Shown one piece after another: positions 34,249 through 45,990 of a stretch of DNA of 64,000 bases. Source of the DNA: Ashinkailepas kermadecensis (taxonomy: Eukaryota; Arthropoda; Thecostraca; Neolepadidae); NCBI GenBank assembly GCA_034440615.1, contig JAOTOM010005156.1, forward strand, positions 447,501-511,500. Direction: 5' to 3'. A program made the position numbers and the translations under genes. The notes under the pieces were generated by a model. It was not told where the DNA came from. It worked only from the letters and a program-made list of their open reading frames with translations, and did not search any database. The number at the start of each line of letters is the position of its first letter. Position 1 is the first letter of the stretch.

Positions 34249-34270
34249 ACAATTCCTGGATCCACCCCTG
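34249..34270. repeat. Transposon-end-like sequence shared with the 25.4 kb palindrome
   Basis: Twenty-two bases ending in GGATCCACCCCTG are identical to 25,441-25,462. This suggests the 3' end of an element of the same family, but the matching 5' end was not found. Confidence 0.55.
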
Positions 34271-34481
34271 GCCAATGGCAGCTAGGAGGAGCCATGCTCA
34301 TATTCGGAGGGCAGAGGCAGGTTTTAATTCGCTTTCATGCATACACAAACTGTAGGGTTTACACTGAATTCCTCCAAAATGGGAGGTGTTGGGTGTTGAA
34401 GTCCGACTCGCTGGAAGTAGCACACGAAGCGAGCAGCTTGGGAGATACAAAGCCCGACCTAAGCCGGGCGAGTCTAAACGA

Positions 34482-35175
<694 letters not shown>

Positions 35176-35357
35176 AGTTCTGTTTGTGTTCAGTATGACA
35201 AACGCACTGGGAGGAGGGAGGGGGAATGTAAAATCCCCCCCCAGGTCAGCAGTGTCATAAGCAGAGGATGCCGTTCTACACTTCAGCTATCAGCAGACAA
35301 GTACCCGGTACAACATCGAATTGAACAATCGGATGGTAAGCCTGGCGTTGTCAGGCA

Positions 35358-35561
35358 GTCAATGTCGGACTATCGCCCGCCCTGTCGGCAGGTCCGCGGC
35401 GGCGGGCGGTCAATGTCGGACTATCGCCCGCCCTGTCGGTAGGACGGCGGCGGTGGGCGGTCAATGTCGGACTATCGCCCGCCCTGTCGGTAGGACGGCG
35501 GCGGTGGGCGGTCAATGTCGGACTATCGCCCGCCCTGTCGGCAGGACCGCGGCGGTGTCCG
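35358..35561. repeat. 51-bp minisatellite, 4 copies
   Basis: Units beginning GTCAATGTCGGACTATCGCC start at 35,358, 35,409, 35,460 and 35,511. Variation is confined to GGCAGGTCCG versus GGTAGGACGG. The unit is 17 codons and stays open ([17 protein letters not shown] on plus), giving a 98-codon ORF from 35,321. No independent sign of coding is seen. Confidence 0.95.
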
Positions 35562-35611
35562 ATCATTGGATGGCGGTGTCGGCTGACCGATCATTGGACG
35601 GTGAGCAGACA

Positions 35612-35733
35612 ACCTGAGTGTCGTGGACCGCCTGAGTGTCGTGGACCGCCTGAGTGTCGGGGACCACCTGAGTGTCGGGGACCACCTGAGTGTCGTGGAC
35701 CACCTGAGTGTCGGAGACCACCTGAGTGGTTGT
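35612..35733. repeat. 18-bp minisatellite, about 7 copies
   Basis: CCTGAGTGTCGTGGACCG and variants (GGGGACCA, GGAGACCA) are in tandem. The array begins 50 bp after the 51-bp array. A single GATCATTGGACGG-type duplication lies between the two. Confidence 0.95.
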
Positions 35734-36689
35734 TCGCCGGGGTTTGAGGTTACAGACAATGTGTCTCATACTGAGAAATTGACTTCCCTTGAAGTAGGAT
35801 GGCTCATGGAGATTCGTGAGATGTGGGATAGATATGCTTGCCATGCAAACTTACCATGCGGATAAAAATAGCCAAAATGCTGCATTGGCATTCGTCTAGT
35901 TCAGCTGTTGACCTCGCTTAACATCGACCGACATGATCTAGGTCTAGGTGGTTCCTAATTGCATATCCATGCAATATGCTGGCATTCATACCAATTATTG
36001 TCACTTATTAAAGCCGAATATTTCGACGTCATGGTTTGTAATCCAGATTATATCGAGCGCTCTGCATCGTAGCCAACTGATCTTGTTTGCCTCAAACATA
36101 CTTGATCTGCGCCAATAAATTATACAGAGGGTATTCACCCAAGCTACTTATCTTGCAGGTCTCGTCCGATTGGCCTCCAAATTTTTAGATGGAATGGTGG
36201 TGAAAATTGTATCCCATTGGGTTTATCACAAAATCGCCAGTGAAAGAAATAGCACATGACAACATCAAAATAGGGTTGGGCTGGAATTATCTACATCAAC
36301 ACGATTATTTACATCAACACTGACTCACGATGTTTTGAGATCGTGAGTAAGTCATTACCGCACAAAGTAGGTATGTACCATATAATTCCGCACGAGTATG
36401 TGAACAACATGGACGTCATTGCTATTTATCTTGGTTTTCTTCCTGGTGGCGTAGTGGCGGAAGCAAATCGCAGAACTCAGTGAATGCTTACATTGTCTGA
36501 TGAATGCGCGTGCAGCGAATGCCTGACAAAAGCTCTGTGTTGTGCCATAATATATTCAATTACCTGTCTCAAACCGACCAATAGCGTAACGCCCGAGCGG
36601 CCGCAGATGGGCGCATTGACCAGTTGTGTCATGCCTCGTGACAGGTTTGGCAGTGCCAGGCATGTCGACACACGCTGATGCATCTCGTC
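35734..36689. other. No recognisable feature
   Basis: This is AT-rich sequence with two near-identical TTTACATCAACAC words at about 36,290-36,320. No gene was found. Confidence 0.45.
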
Positions 36690-36699
36690 TGAGAAGGCG

Positions 36700-37325
36700 C
36701 CACCAATACACCCGTCGACTTGGAGCCACCTGACAGGGGCAGCGGTCCGTGGGCAGTGGGCAGTGGGCAGTCCCTCCGCACAGCCGCGGGGGAGAAGGGC
36801 ATCTGATGCATCTGGTCTGGGAAGGCGCGACCAATACACCCGTCCACTTGGAGCCACCTGACAGGGGCAGCGGTCCGTGGGCAGTGGGCAGTGGGCAGTC
36901 CGCGCAGCCGCGGGGAGAAGGGCATGGTGGGTTTGTGGGGGCTGGGGGGGGGGGGGGGGCCTCCGCACGGCCGCGGGGAGAAGGGCATCGGATGGCAGCT
37001 ATCTGGTCTGGGAAGGCGCGACCAATACACCCGTCCACTTGGAGCCACCTGACAGGGGCAGCGGTCCGTGGGCAGTGGGCAGTGGGCAGTCCCTCCGCAC
37101 AGCCGCGGGGGAGAAGGGCATCGGCTGGCAGCTATCCCGACCGGTTGCCCAACAGGCGCCCACTCGGCGCGCGTGAAGCACCTGACAGGGGCAGCGGTCC
37201 GTGGGCAGTGGGCAGTGGGCAGTGGGCAGTCCCTCCACACAGCCGCGGGGAGAAGGGCATCGGCTGGCAGCTATCCCGACCGGTTGCCCAACAGGCGCCC
37301 ACTCGGCGCGCGTGAAGCAACGCGG
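36700..37325. repeat. GC-rich modular repeat, 4 copies of a core module
   Basis: The core CCTGACAGGGGCAGCGGTCC followed by three or four GGGCAGT units starts at about 36,729, 36,857, 37,048 and 37,181. Between cores two alternative modules appear: GGAAGGCGCGACCAATACAC with CCGTCCACTTGGAGCCA (three times), and a 58-bp block with CGACCGGTTGCCCAACAGG and CACTCGGCGCGCGTGAAGC (37,121-37,178 and 37,260-37,318, identical). A run of about 15 G lies at 36,944-36,958. The 160-210 codon ORFs on both strands reflect the GC-rich repeat. Confidence 0.9.
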
Positions 37326-37608
37326 CTCGTGCCAGGGCAAGTCGACCTCCGCCGCCGTCAGCCGTGCACGCGTCCTCACAGTCAGCTGGCTCCGTGGTGG
37401 AGCGCATGACGTCAGCAAAAGCTCAGCTAGCCGTGATGACGCAAGCTGATCTTCGCTGGCTGGAGACGGGTCTTTGCCATCCAGATGGGCGCCGTTGTTG
37501 TTTAGGGAGGTACCTGCCAGGAATAGACCGTGCCTTCCTTGTTTAGAGGAGCGCCTGCTCAGTTCAGAAGAGCTTGAGTTTGGAAGAGGCGTCTTTGAAC
37601 GCGATTGT

Positions 37609-37729
37609 AGGACTAAAGTATCATCAACCATCGCGACAGGAGAACTAAAGTGTCATCAGCCATCGCGACTGGAGGACTAAATTGTCATCAGCCATCGCGA
37701 CTGGAGGACTAATGTGTCATCAGCCATCC
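37609..37729. repeat. 32-bp minisatellite, about 4 copies
   Basis: AGGACTAAAGTGTCATCAGC plus CATCGCGACTGG is repeated at 37,609, 37,641, 37,673 and 37,705 with a few substitutions. Confidence 0.95.
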
Positions 37730-39474
37730 CCAAGCATAATAATAATATCACAAGCTTGAGAATAATCACAGAACGAACGAATAATTTCATACATGGCGAC
37801 GGGGAACAATTTCAGTTTCATTTTCTCATATGATACCACAAGATATAGGCGGGACTCGTGACATCGTAATCTGACCTCTCTTGATTACCTTGTAACCCAC
37901 GTTGACGGTTTCCGCTCAAGACGCTGACGATTCACCCTCCCAGTCAAGGAGAGAGCTACAAAATATCCACCCCGTGGAACATAAAAAATGTAGTGCGTCC
38001 GAACTAGAGACGCCGGCGCTCGGCAAATATCAGCTTGACAAGACAATTTCAAAATATTTACAGCTTCTGACCAGGTGAATTACTTAGGTACTCGGGCCCA
38101 TTAAAATCACGCCTGAAATGCGACTATGGCTGCGGGACTTTCTCGTCAGGAACTGCGGAACCGGACAGCGGAGGACAATATTTAGCTTTATACTTCAAAA
38201 ACACGTCGGTTGTCACTTCACGACAATTGTTATGCCTGGCCCATGCCACCAGGCCGCTTGTGACTTCCAGTCACCATCAAGGGTGGAGAATCGCTTTCAA
38301 AGTTGGTGTGGCCGAGGCGGTGACAATAACTGGATTCCCCCAAGGCGTACCCCTCCCCCGCCCATTTTTCAAAACTGTTCGGATTTACCCCACTATTTTT
38401 TTTTTCATGCTTTCACAAAACAAAAACAAAACTTAATAGATAGGATGCTGGAGCCTCCGACATTTCATTTTTTTCAGGCTTTGGAGGAATTTTCGCGTCC
38501 CTCAGGTGCCTTCGATAGGTTCGAGGTTTGCATTGCCACCATTGAGCCTTTCCGCAGCCTTTTTAGATCTCGCAAATGGCAAGAGATCCAAGAAAACGAC
38601 CTGAATCCTGACAGAGACTCTTGACATTTTATAGAGCCCCTGGTGCCTGAGAAGGGCTCTGGAGCCTAACAGGGTTTCCGGAGCCTGAGAGATCCCCTGG
38701 AACGTAAGAAGGTCCTGGTGCTCGGAAGCTTTTTGTGGCCAGTGGCGCAACCAGGATGGTGAGGGCCACAAGAGTGATGGCCCATGCCCGTGTATTTTTT
38801 ATTAAGGCGAATATGGATTGAAAATTGAATTTTACTTCGTCTTTAATTGCTTAATAACAATTGTTTTAAAATGTATTTTAATATAATATGTCGGTATATA
38901 ATATATATGTCGACCAGTCAATTATCAGACACAAGGCCGTGTTTCTGTCAGTAGTCGTTTTTTTCGAGAGGAAGATAAATGTTTTCCCAGCCCCCCCCCC
39001 TCCCCCCAGTCTGTTTCATTTGCAGGTTGACGTTTGGTGGTTTGGTGGAACAAGATGGGGCATATTTTGAGGAGTCGTCCAGTTTTCAGTTTGAGTAGGC
39101 GTAGATGGAGATGCAGACGAAAGGCGTATGTGCATCGTACCCCATGCCTTAATTTCTGGATTAATTTGGTGGCTGATAAATTATTTACGTAAGCATATAA
39201 CTGCTTTTCAAGCTGCTCAAACAAAAGCATTTCCTGTAGTGTGAATTGTGTTTGCTTCTTAGTGACATGTCTAGGGGTTGAGACCGGGGGAGCAGATTTG
39301 GAGAGAGCGCAAGCCTACCCCCATTATCTAAAAGGTTCCCGGATGTCAACCAATATTCGTTCAACGGTGCCCATTTTTAAGCTGAAATAATTAGAGACGA
39401 CTTAATTTCGCAGTGGAAGAAGGGGCCCAATCTAACACCATCGTGTCTATGTGATTATATTCTATGTAATTATA
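37730..39474. other. No gene; one transposon-end-like motif
   Basis: From 38,445 to 38,735 phrases such as GGAGCCT and CCTGGTGCC recur loosely every ~30 bp. CAGTGGCGCAACCAGG at 38,740-38,755 resembles a DNA-transposon terminus. The 168-codon ORF at 38,118-38,624 has no recognisable domain or signal peptide and I do not call it. Confidence 0.4.
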
Positions 39475-40445
39475 TGTTCGATTTTTGGGGCTCATGTGCG
39501 AGTTTTCATGGCTCATCCGCGAGTTTTCGAGGCTTAACGCGAGTTGCTGGAGCGCCAACGCGAGTTTTCTTTTTTTCTTGTTTCTTATCGGAGCCCGGTC
39601 GATGTTCTAGTTCCCGGTATGATTTTGTTGACCCAGGCACGAGGACCCCAACGTTGGGCCGTTGGGGTTTTCTGGACATCGACACCGGGTTTTCTGGACC
39701 CGGCGATATTTTTGTGACCTTGTCTAAATTTTCGGAGTCGAAATCGATTTTGCGGTTCCCGGCGTCTTTGTTGTGGGTCCGGCCCGCTTTTTCGAGCTCC
39801 GAGGCGATATCCTTGTGCCCAAGGTGCGAGTCCATCCCCCTCCCGACCAGGCGCGAATTCTTCGGAGCCCCGGTACGATTTTTTGTCGTGGCCCGACACG
39901 ACTCAGGGGACCTTTACGCGATTTTTCAGGCTCCATGATGGTTTTCAGAGCCAAATTGAGCTTTTTTTGCGGCTCCGACTTCCTTTTTTTGAAGTCCCCG
40001 TACGATGTTTGGGGTCATTGCGCGATCGGTTCTGGCCCAACATTATTTGTTGGGGCCAGGGACATTCTTGGGCCTAAAGCGTTTTTGGGCGAATTGCACG
40101 ATCTGGGGAGCCCAGAAAGGTTTTCTGGGCTTGGATTCATTGGGGTCTGGCTTGGTCTTCTTCTGATCCCGATGCGATTTTAGGGGCCCAGTATGACATT
40201 TGGGCCCCCAGTATGATTTATCGGGACTACGGTGTGTTGTTTTCTGGGTCCGATTCGTTCTGGGGCCCTTTGGCGAGATTTGCGGGCCCTGTGATTTTCC
40301 TGGGCTCGGATTGACTTTTGGGGCCGGCTTCATACTTATGAAGGTCCGTTACGATTCTTGCAAACCATCGTAATTTTTGCGCCCCAGCGTGATTTTTCGT
40401 GGCTCCATCCCGACTCTTTGGGAGCCCGCCATCTCTCAGGACGGG
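39475..40445 (-). repeat. Degenerate GGGGCC/AAAATCACGCTG repeat, array 3 (inverted)
   Basis: This is the same family as arrays 1 and 2 but reversed: CGAGTTTTC, GGGGCCC, GTGCGATTTT.GGGG and GGGCCCAGTATGA-like phrases alternate at about 28-35 bp. The opposite orientation shows that the family is dispersed and not one interrupted local array. Confidence 0.7.
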
Positions 40446-41223
40446 CAACTGTCCCCTAGTGTCGTCAAAGTGTCTAGCGTTATCATAGTAAGTAATATCA
40501 AAAGGTGTGGTTTGTGTGTCTGTCAGGCATTTTTGTTTTGGCTTATTGAATGTTGTGAATTCAACCTTCAACCGAAACAATTGCATGAATTTCCATTTAA
40601 GAAATGCAGGCTCCCACCAAAAGTTGGTGTAACCATGGCCATACCTGCCATACCGCATTCTCCACCCGTGGTCAACATCATATTCTTCCAGCCATGCTGT
40701 TTTGTCAATCCAAAGTGGCAATATTAGCTTTGTTGTATCCAGCATTCAGAGAGTGTTCGCTTCTCATGACTTTTCTATGAGTTAATATGGAGCTACCCTG
40801 AATAAATGTGCGCATACTATTTTAACAATGAGTCATTTTTAGTGCCGCCGTCACAATATAATTCAGATTGTGTGCCTCGCATCATGCCACGGAACATTTT
40901 CAGTGAAGAATGCGAACTGTTCCAGTCTCTGAAATAGCTCCATAATGGAGAATTGTAAAGTTTGTGGTGGCTTGTCTTCATCATCTCCATTCCACTCCCG
41001 CCCGACGGTGCGCATGTTCCGACTATTAATAAGCTAATAAGTCCAGGATATGGACCTGGCTCCAATGGCAATATTTCACCGCTGAATAATAGACACAAAC
41101 AAACACGTTATTTGTTTCTCAAGATGCATATTTGGTATATAATCGAACCTTCGGACAGAGCAGCGATGGCCATACACTACGGGAAAACTGCTACAGTTAC
41201 GATCATAAAGCTGTCTGGCACAA
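40446..41223. other. No recognisable feature
   Basis: ORFs of 90-172 codons are present on the minus strand, but the longest runs into the GGGGCC array and none has a family motif. They might belong to the Harbinger-like element downstream; there is no sequence support for this. Confidence 0.35.
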
Positions 41224-41556
41224 TCATTTGCTGATACCTTGGTCCATCTGGACAGTTATTCTTCTAATTGCCAGGAATAAACATGCTCCGAGCAATATGG
41301 TCGGGCTCTTTACTAGGCTGTCTCGCATGGTGTCTTCCTTGCCCCTCCTTGCCTGCTCTGCCTTGCTCTCATCTTCCTGTTTCCGGGAAACATCTGCCGG
41401 ATCGATTTCTCCTGTTGGCAAAGCATTGCTGCACAGTACTGCTGCAACGACACTGCTGTTGCCGCATCTGGTCGGATTCGATCTCAGTCCCAGTGTCAAC
41501 AGGGAGTTCTTCCACATCCCAAAGATTCTTTCGACCGGGTTTTGTGTCTTCGCCTG
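41224..41556 (-). pseudogene. PIF/Harbinger-like transposase C-terminal fragment
   Basis: Minus-strand translation gives KTQNPVERIFGMWKNSLLTL, then LRSNPTRCGNSSVVAAVLCS, then an acidic stretch and RGKEDTMRDSLV. Harbinger transposases end with an N-x-VER-x-FG-x-WK block, a hydrophobic V-x-A-x-x-L segment and an R-x-x-L(V) tail. The order and spacing fit; the usual LHN is changed to LCS. A stop lies 5 codons before KTQ, and the DDE core was not found upstream. The fragment is dead, if correctly identified. Confidence 0.55.
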
Positions 41557-41618
41557 TGATTTGTTCTACCTTTTCAGCCTCTGTCTTTGGGTTGGAAATC
41601 GGCGTCTTCCTTAACGAC

Positions 41619-41665
41619 TAGCGAACGTTCGACGAGACTTAACGAACATTCGTTATCGTTCGCTA
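41619..41665. repeat. Short inverted repeat TAGCGAACG...CGTTCGCTA
   Basis: Nine-base perfect arms enclose inner CGAA/TTCG words. It lies directly upstream (minus orientation) of the Harbinger-like fragment and could be part of a terminal sequence. Confidence 0.5.
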
Positions 41666-41975
41666 TCCGGAAGAGAACCATCGTTTCCACGATGCGGGTG
41701 TAATAGGAGGAGGGGGCAAGCGCGTGCCACGCGATTACATTTTCTCCAAAGCCTCATTGACTTAACATGGCGTTTTATAATTATGTTTCATCAATGGCCG
41801 CGCCACATATTGGCGCTACACCATGTCGTACACGATGCCACTCGCTCGTGAGTGGTACCGGCCAATAGGTAGCACTTTTCTCCGCCTAATGGGGCCCGTT
41901 GCGTTGCGATCGCTCCAATGCTTTGGCGCACACGCGAGCGAGGGTGGCCAGAGAGCCGGTTGAGCGGCAACGCAG

Positions 41976-42343
41976 TGCTAACCATGGATGGCATACGCCT
42001 GGATTGGAAACTCCGCGTCGGCGCCTTTGATCTGAGCGTATCAGCGGCACCAACCTGCCACCTAGCGGAGGGTAAGCAAAAACACGGAAACGCGGCCAGT
42101 TTTTGGCCGTGCGCCTATGGGAGTTCGAGGTACGCATTTCGTATTGAAATTATTTCCAATTGATTGAGCCACCACAGGAGGATCGCATCTGCCTTGCATG
42201 ATACATAATTGATCAAGGAACCTTACCATTATTTACTTATTGATTTACTACGCTCCGTTCCGAAGTTGTCGTGATGCGAAGTGAATGCATCTGTGAGAGG
42301 GAGGGCCAACATCGGAGGGTCGGCCCACCGATGTTGATTTCTT
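41976..42343 (+). repeat. Large inverted repeat, left arm
   Basis: This pairs with the reverse complement of 43,284-43,618 at roughly 75-80% identity. Near the outer end both arms carry CCATGGAT followed by ACGCCTGGATTGGAAAC, then CACCTAGCG(G/A)AGGGTAAG, then TGCGCCTATGGGAGTTC. In the left arm the frame is open from ATG (41,983) to a consensus splice donor AGG|GTAAGC (42,072). This could be a duplicated first exon or a foldback transposon with long arms. Left of this arm the sequence is CpG-rich. Confidence 0.75.
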
Positions 42344-43283
42344 AAAAGGATCGGAGGGGGAAAAGTACATGAAGGCAATAGGGAGACCAAAATGAATGGG
42401 GGGGGGGTCACATTCCATAGACACCCATGTTATAAGTTGAAATTATTGCGGGTGGTGGGAAGCAAGCATTGAGGGGGCAGTTTCACCCTCAAAGATAAGA
42501 ATGAGCGGTTCTGCTTTCGCCCCACCCTCCTTGCTCTCTAGATATGTGGCTGATATTTTCCAGTCGAGTGGAATTCAGTTTACACAACTGAATGGGAGAG
42601 TACAGACTTCGGCGTACCCACCAATCCGCAAAGAGGAATGAGCGGAAGTTCCATGGAGGGTGCAAGCCCCCTACCCCTACACCATACCACTGACAGGTTT
42701 ATGATTTTGCCAAGGAGGCGTCATTTCTCCAGAGGGGCGGTTCTTGGTCCAGAACACTTGGACGGGGTACACTCCGATCTCCCAGAAGGGCACCATTTGT
42801 TTTGGTCTGAGGAGTGCCTTTCGCCGAAAAATTCGCGGCGTGCGTTCGGACTCACAGAGGACTGCCGTTCCCAGGCCGAGGAGCGCGTTGCGCTGATAAA
42901 TTCGAGGGAGAGGGTACACTGGAGCCTCCAAGGGAGGCGTCCTTCGGGTCATAAGGGGCGCCACTTTCGCTTCCTCCCCTTGGATCAGCCCTTGCAACAT
43001 ACCCTAGCTGGCAACGCCACTACCTCTCGCCGATTTGCTACCACTTGCCAGTCGTTCGACTCACGGGTGTTGTTCTATATACCTTTGAGGGGGAACTGCC
43101 ACCTCAATGCTTGCTTAACCCACCCCCGCAATTATTTCAATTTCTAACATGGGAGCCAATGGAATGTGCCCCCCAATAAATTTTGTTCTGTCAATTGCCT
43201 GCACGTACTTTGCCCCGTCCAATCATTTCAAGATCAAGATAAAGATAGAGAGATAAGAGATAAAAATTCAAGATAAAGTTCAT
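42344..43283. other. Interior of the inverted repeat; degenerate GGGGCGCC phrases
   Basis: Between the arms, 42,690-43,000 consists of loosely repeated phrases (GGAGGCGTC, AGGGGCG, CCAGAAGGGCACC, AAGGGGCGCCACTTTCGC). The plus strand is open for 169 codons from 42,638 and the minus for 107, without recognisable domains. A G-run sits at 42,400-42,408. Confidence 0.45.
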
Positions 43284-43618
43284 CAAGATATCAACATCGG
43301 TGGGCTGACCCCTGTGGCGAGGTGGGTTCCCTCTCACAAATGTCTTCACTTCGCACAACTTCTGAATGGAACGTAATAAATAAATAAGGAAACAACGGTA
43401 AGGTTCCTTGATCAATTCTGTAGCATGCAAGGCTGATGCAATCCTCCTGGAATAGCTGAATCAATTGGACAAAAATGTCAAAACGAAATGCATACCCTGA
43501 ACTCCCATAGGCGCACGGCCTAAAACCGGCCGCGTTTTCGTGTTTTCACTTACCCTTCGCTAGGTGGGCTGGAAAACAGCTGTTGGTTTCCAATCCAGGC
43601 GTACGTGATCCATGGTGC
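43284..43618 (-). repeat. Large inverted repeat, right arm
   Basis: This is the reverse-oriented partner of 41,976-42,343. In this arm the frame after CCATGGAT meets a TAG at CACCTAG, whereas the left arm reads through. The GTAAGT after GCGAAGG is kept in both arms. Confidence 0.75.
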
Positions 43619-45207
43619 TAGGTGCTAACCGTTGGCCTGAAACGTAAATCCACCCGTATGGACTTGGGATTTTCGCAATTTTCAGCGCGCCGGGCGGCCC
43701 GAATTAGCGCCACACAGCTGCCGAACCTATGGTCCGGTCGACACGAAATCAACACCAAAGTGTAGCCACGACAATGGTGAAGCTCACGAGTGTAAATATT
43801 TCCACCCCACGTGGCACGTGTATACGGTGGGTGGGTGAAAAGCGAAAGCGATGTTTTTTTTAAACTGTTTTTCACGATTGGGTCTGGCGCTGGAAAACTA
43901 TTGGATTTGAAGACACGACACTGCTTGCATTACTTGGCTCTATGTACCGGCTATACATTTCACATTGGCCACATTCACCTGCCGTGCAGGTGGGCGTCGT
44001 CACTGAGACGACAGTGGGAGGTATTTGGACTTATAAAATCGGCTCCGTTTTCCATGCTATTCACGCCCCTGTAGAACGCCATTTTTTAGTTCAAAGTGAC
44101 ATACACTCGTAGCCGCGGATTTTCTGATGACCACGGTACATTTAAATTTTCCCCAACTCAAATAGTTTTGTTACAATCGTGGACGGCCCGACTCATTACA
44201 AACACGCCTGCTCGGCCGTCCCAAAAGGCTCCAGCATGCCACCGCCGGCCGGCGGTTTTGCTCCAGAAAGCTTGAATCGGTTGAAAATTATACACTAATG
44301 CGTGCGCTGCCGCGCCAGCTGCACTGCATTTGGAAGGATTTCATATATAAAATATACGTTTCCTATGCTTAAGCATTGTCAAATTTGCGCCCGTTCCTTC
44401 AACATGTGAAAATTTCGGGTGCCGTGACCGGGTACCCGATCGCCCGGATCGGCCGGAACCGCGGCTGCACACCGAGGGAGAACCCCATAACCCTCTTATC
44501 GGGTCAAACCCTATGCCGAGAAGCCGACACGTTGCCGGTGTTTCGAAAAGCTGCGTGCGACAAGAATGATTTCGAACAATCGATCGCGCCCATCAACGAT
44601 TCCAATTGAATTATCATTGCCTGTTCGATTAAAATGTCGGTCTATGCGAACCATGGGACAAAGTCTGTCCTCCCCTGATGTACGGGTATGCTGCGGGGGG
44701 GGGAGGCAACTGAGGGATGGAGGCGGTAGACGGAGCAGCGGTGGAAAAGTGATGTTTTTATTTGCTTCATTGCATTCACTAGATGTAAGGATCGTGTTAA
44801 ACCATTGGAACTTTGGGGAAGATGCATCCACGTGATATACGCCTATGATCGGGATACAGACCATGAGAATACTGGTGTACGGGTTATTAATTTCGCGTAT
44901 CTATCGCTAAAAAAATGTCTGCCGACGCAACTGTAAGTAGGTCATAACCTATATACAGCTTGCCGCAAGCATTTGCCACGTCCACCCATTCAGATAGACG
45001 GGGTGGGGATATGTGGTAGTGCCAAGTCAATTGGTGTAATTTTAAGTGAGTAAAAATACTACCGGACAGGCGGCATTGTATGCTATAGCTTCGGCCATTG
45101 GCATGATATACCCACAGCTGGTGGCATGATAATTGTTTTCCTCCCCGCCAGCTGAATTGACGTTTTACTCTGACACAGTGAATGGATTGGTGTATCTCCC
45201 GCAATCA
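43619..45207. other. No recognisable feature
   Basis: ORFs up to 117 codons have no family resemblance. A G-run and purine-rich block lies at 44,693-44,755. Confidence 0.45.
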
Positions 45208-45990
45208 GCTGTGTCTGTGGTTGGGTTGGTATGAGGAGCGAGGCAGTCGGGAAGTGAGAGGCCATCCATACAGGCGCGGGCGTTGGTACGGAATTTATGT
45301 GTTGGGTGGGGGGGGAGTATAAGGGAGTGATGTACTCGGGGGAGGGAGGGGAGGTCGTCTTACAGGAATATTTCCACGAATGAAAGGCAACATTTAGCAA
45401 TTTGTTGGCAAGGATAAATTTCCTTGTAAGAATTTTCAATGCAATTCTTAAGTCGGGCAGAGATCTGGCCTTGGACTTAGTGGCGCTCAAAACCAAACCC
45501 GACGGGATCTGGGCCCTTGCACATTTAATTCCTATTTGACTCTGCTACTTATTGTTGTGGGCACTGGCGTCACTACCAACTTTGTTGTGAACAAACCGGT
45601 CGTAGGTGGTGGGGATGATATGGGGAGGGAGGCAGTCGAGAAGTGGGAGGTCGTCCATGCATGCGCCGGCGTTGCTACGGAATTTGTGTGTGTGTGGGTG
45701 GGGGGGGATGTACTTGGGAGGAGGAGGGGAGGTCGTCCATACAGCAATGTTTCCGCGAATGAATGGGAATATTAAAATGCTTTTCTGGGCAAGGAGACCG
45801 AATTTCTTTGTCAGGATTTCCGATGAATTTCCTAAGTTTGCCAAAGATTTGGCGTCGGGCTCAGTGGCCATGAAAACCGAACCCAATGGGACCTTGGCCC
45901 TTGCACATTTAATTCCCATTTGACTGTGCTACCGGCCGTATTGTGGTGGGCACTGGTGCCACTACCGACTTTGTTTGTCTGGGGTTGGGG
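45208..45990. repeat. Tandem duplication, about 2.1 copies of a roughly 390-bp unit
   Basis: Copy 1 (45,208-45,548) and copy 2 (45,580-45,935) share GAGGCAGTCG.GAAGTG, CGTTG.TACGGAATTT.TGTG, GGGGAGGTCGTC and TTGCACATTTAATTCC.ATTTGACT. A third start (TGTGGTGGGCACTGGTG.CACTACC) follows at 45,942. The minus strand is open across much of each copy (137 and 124 codons) with similar but heavily substituted peptides. Identity is about 70%. Coding potential is unproven. Confidence 0.7.

Noticed and set aside
36629..37315. Overlapping 160-210 codon ORFs on both strands
   Set aside because: GC-rich modular repeat with few stops; all frames are about equally open and peptides repeat the module.
38118..38624. 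168-codon ORF as a host gene
   Set aside because: No signal peptide, domain, codon-use contrast or splice context; composition looks like random open sequence.
45536..45923. Plus-strand Val/Gly-rich ORFs in the tandem duplication
   Set aside because: They use G-runs and differ between the two copies in frame; the minus strand is the more open one, and neither is supported.
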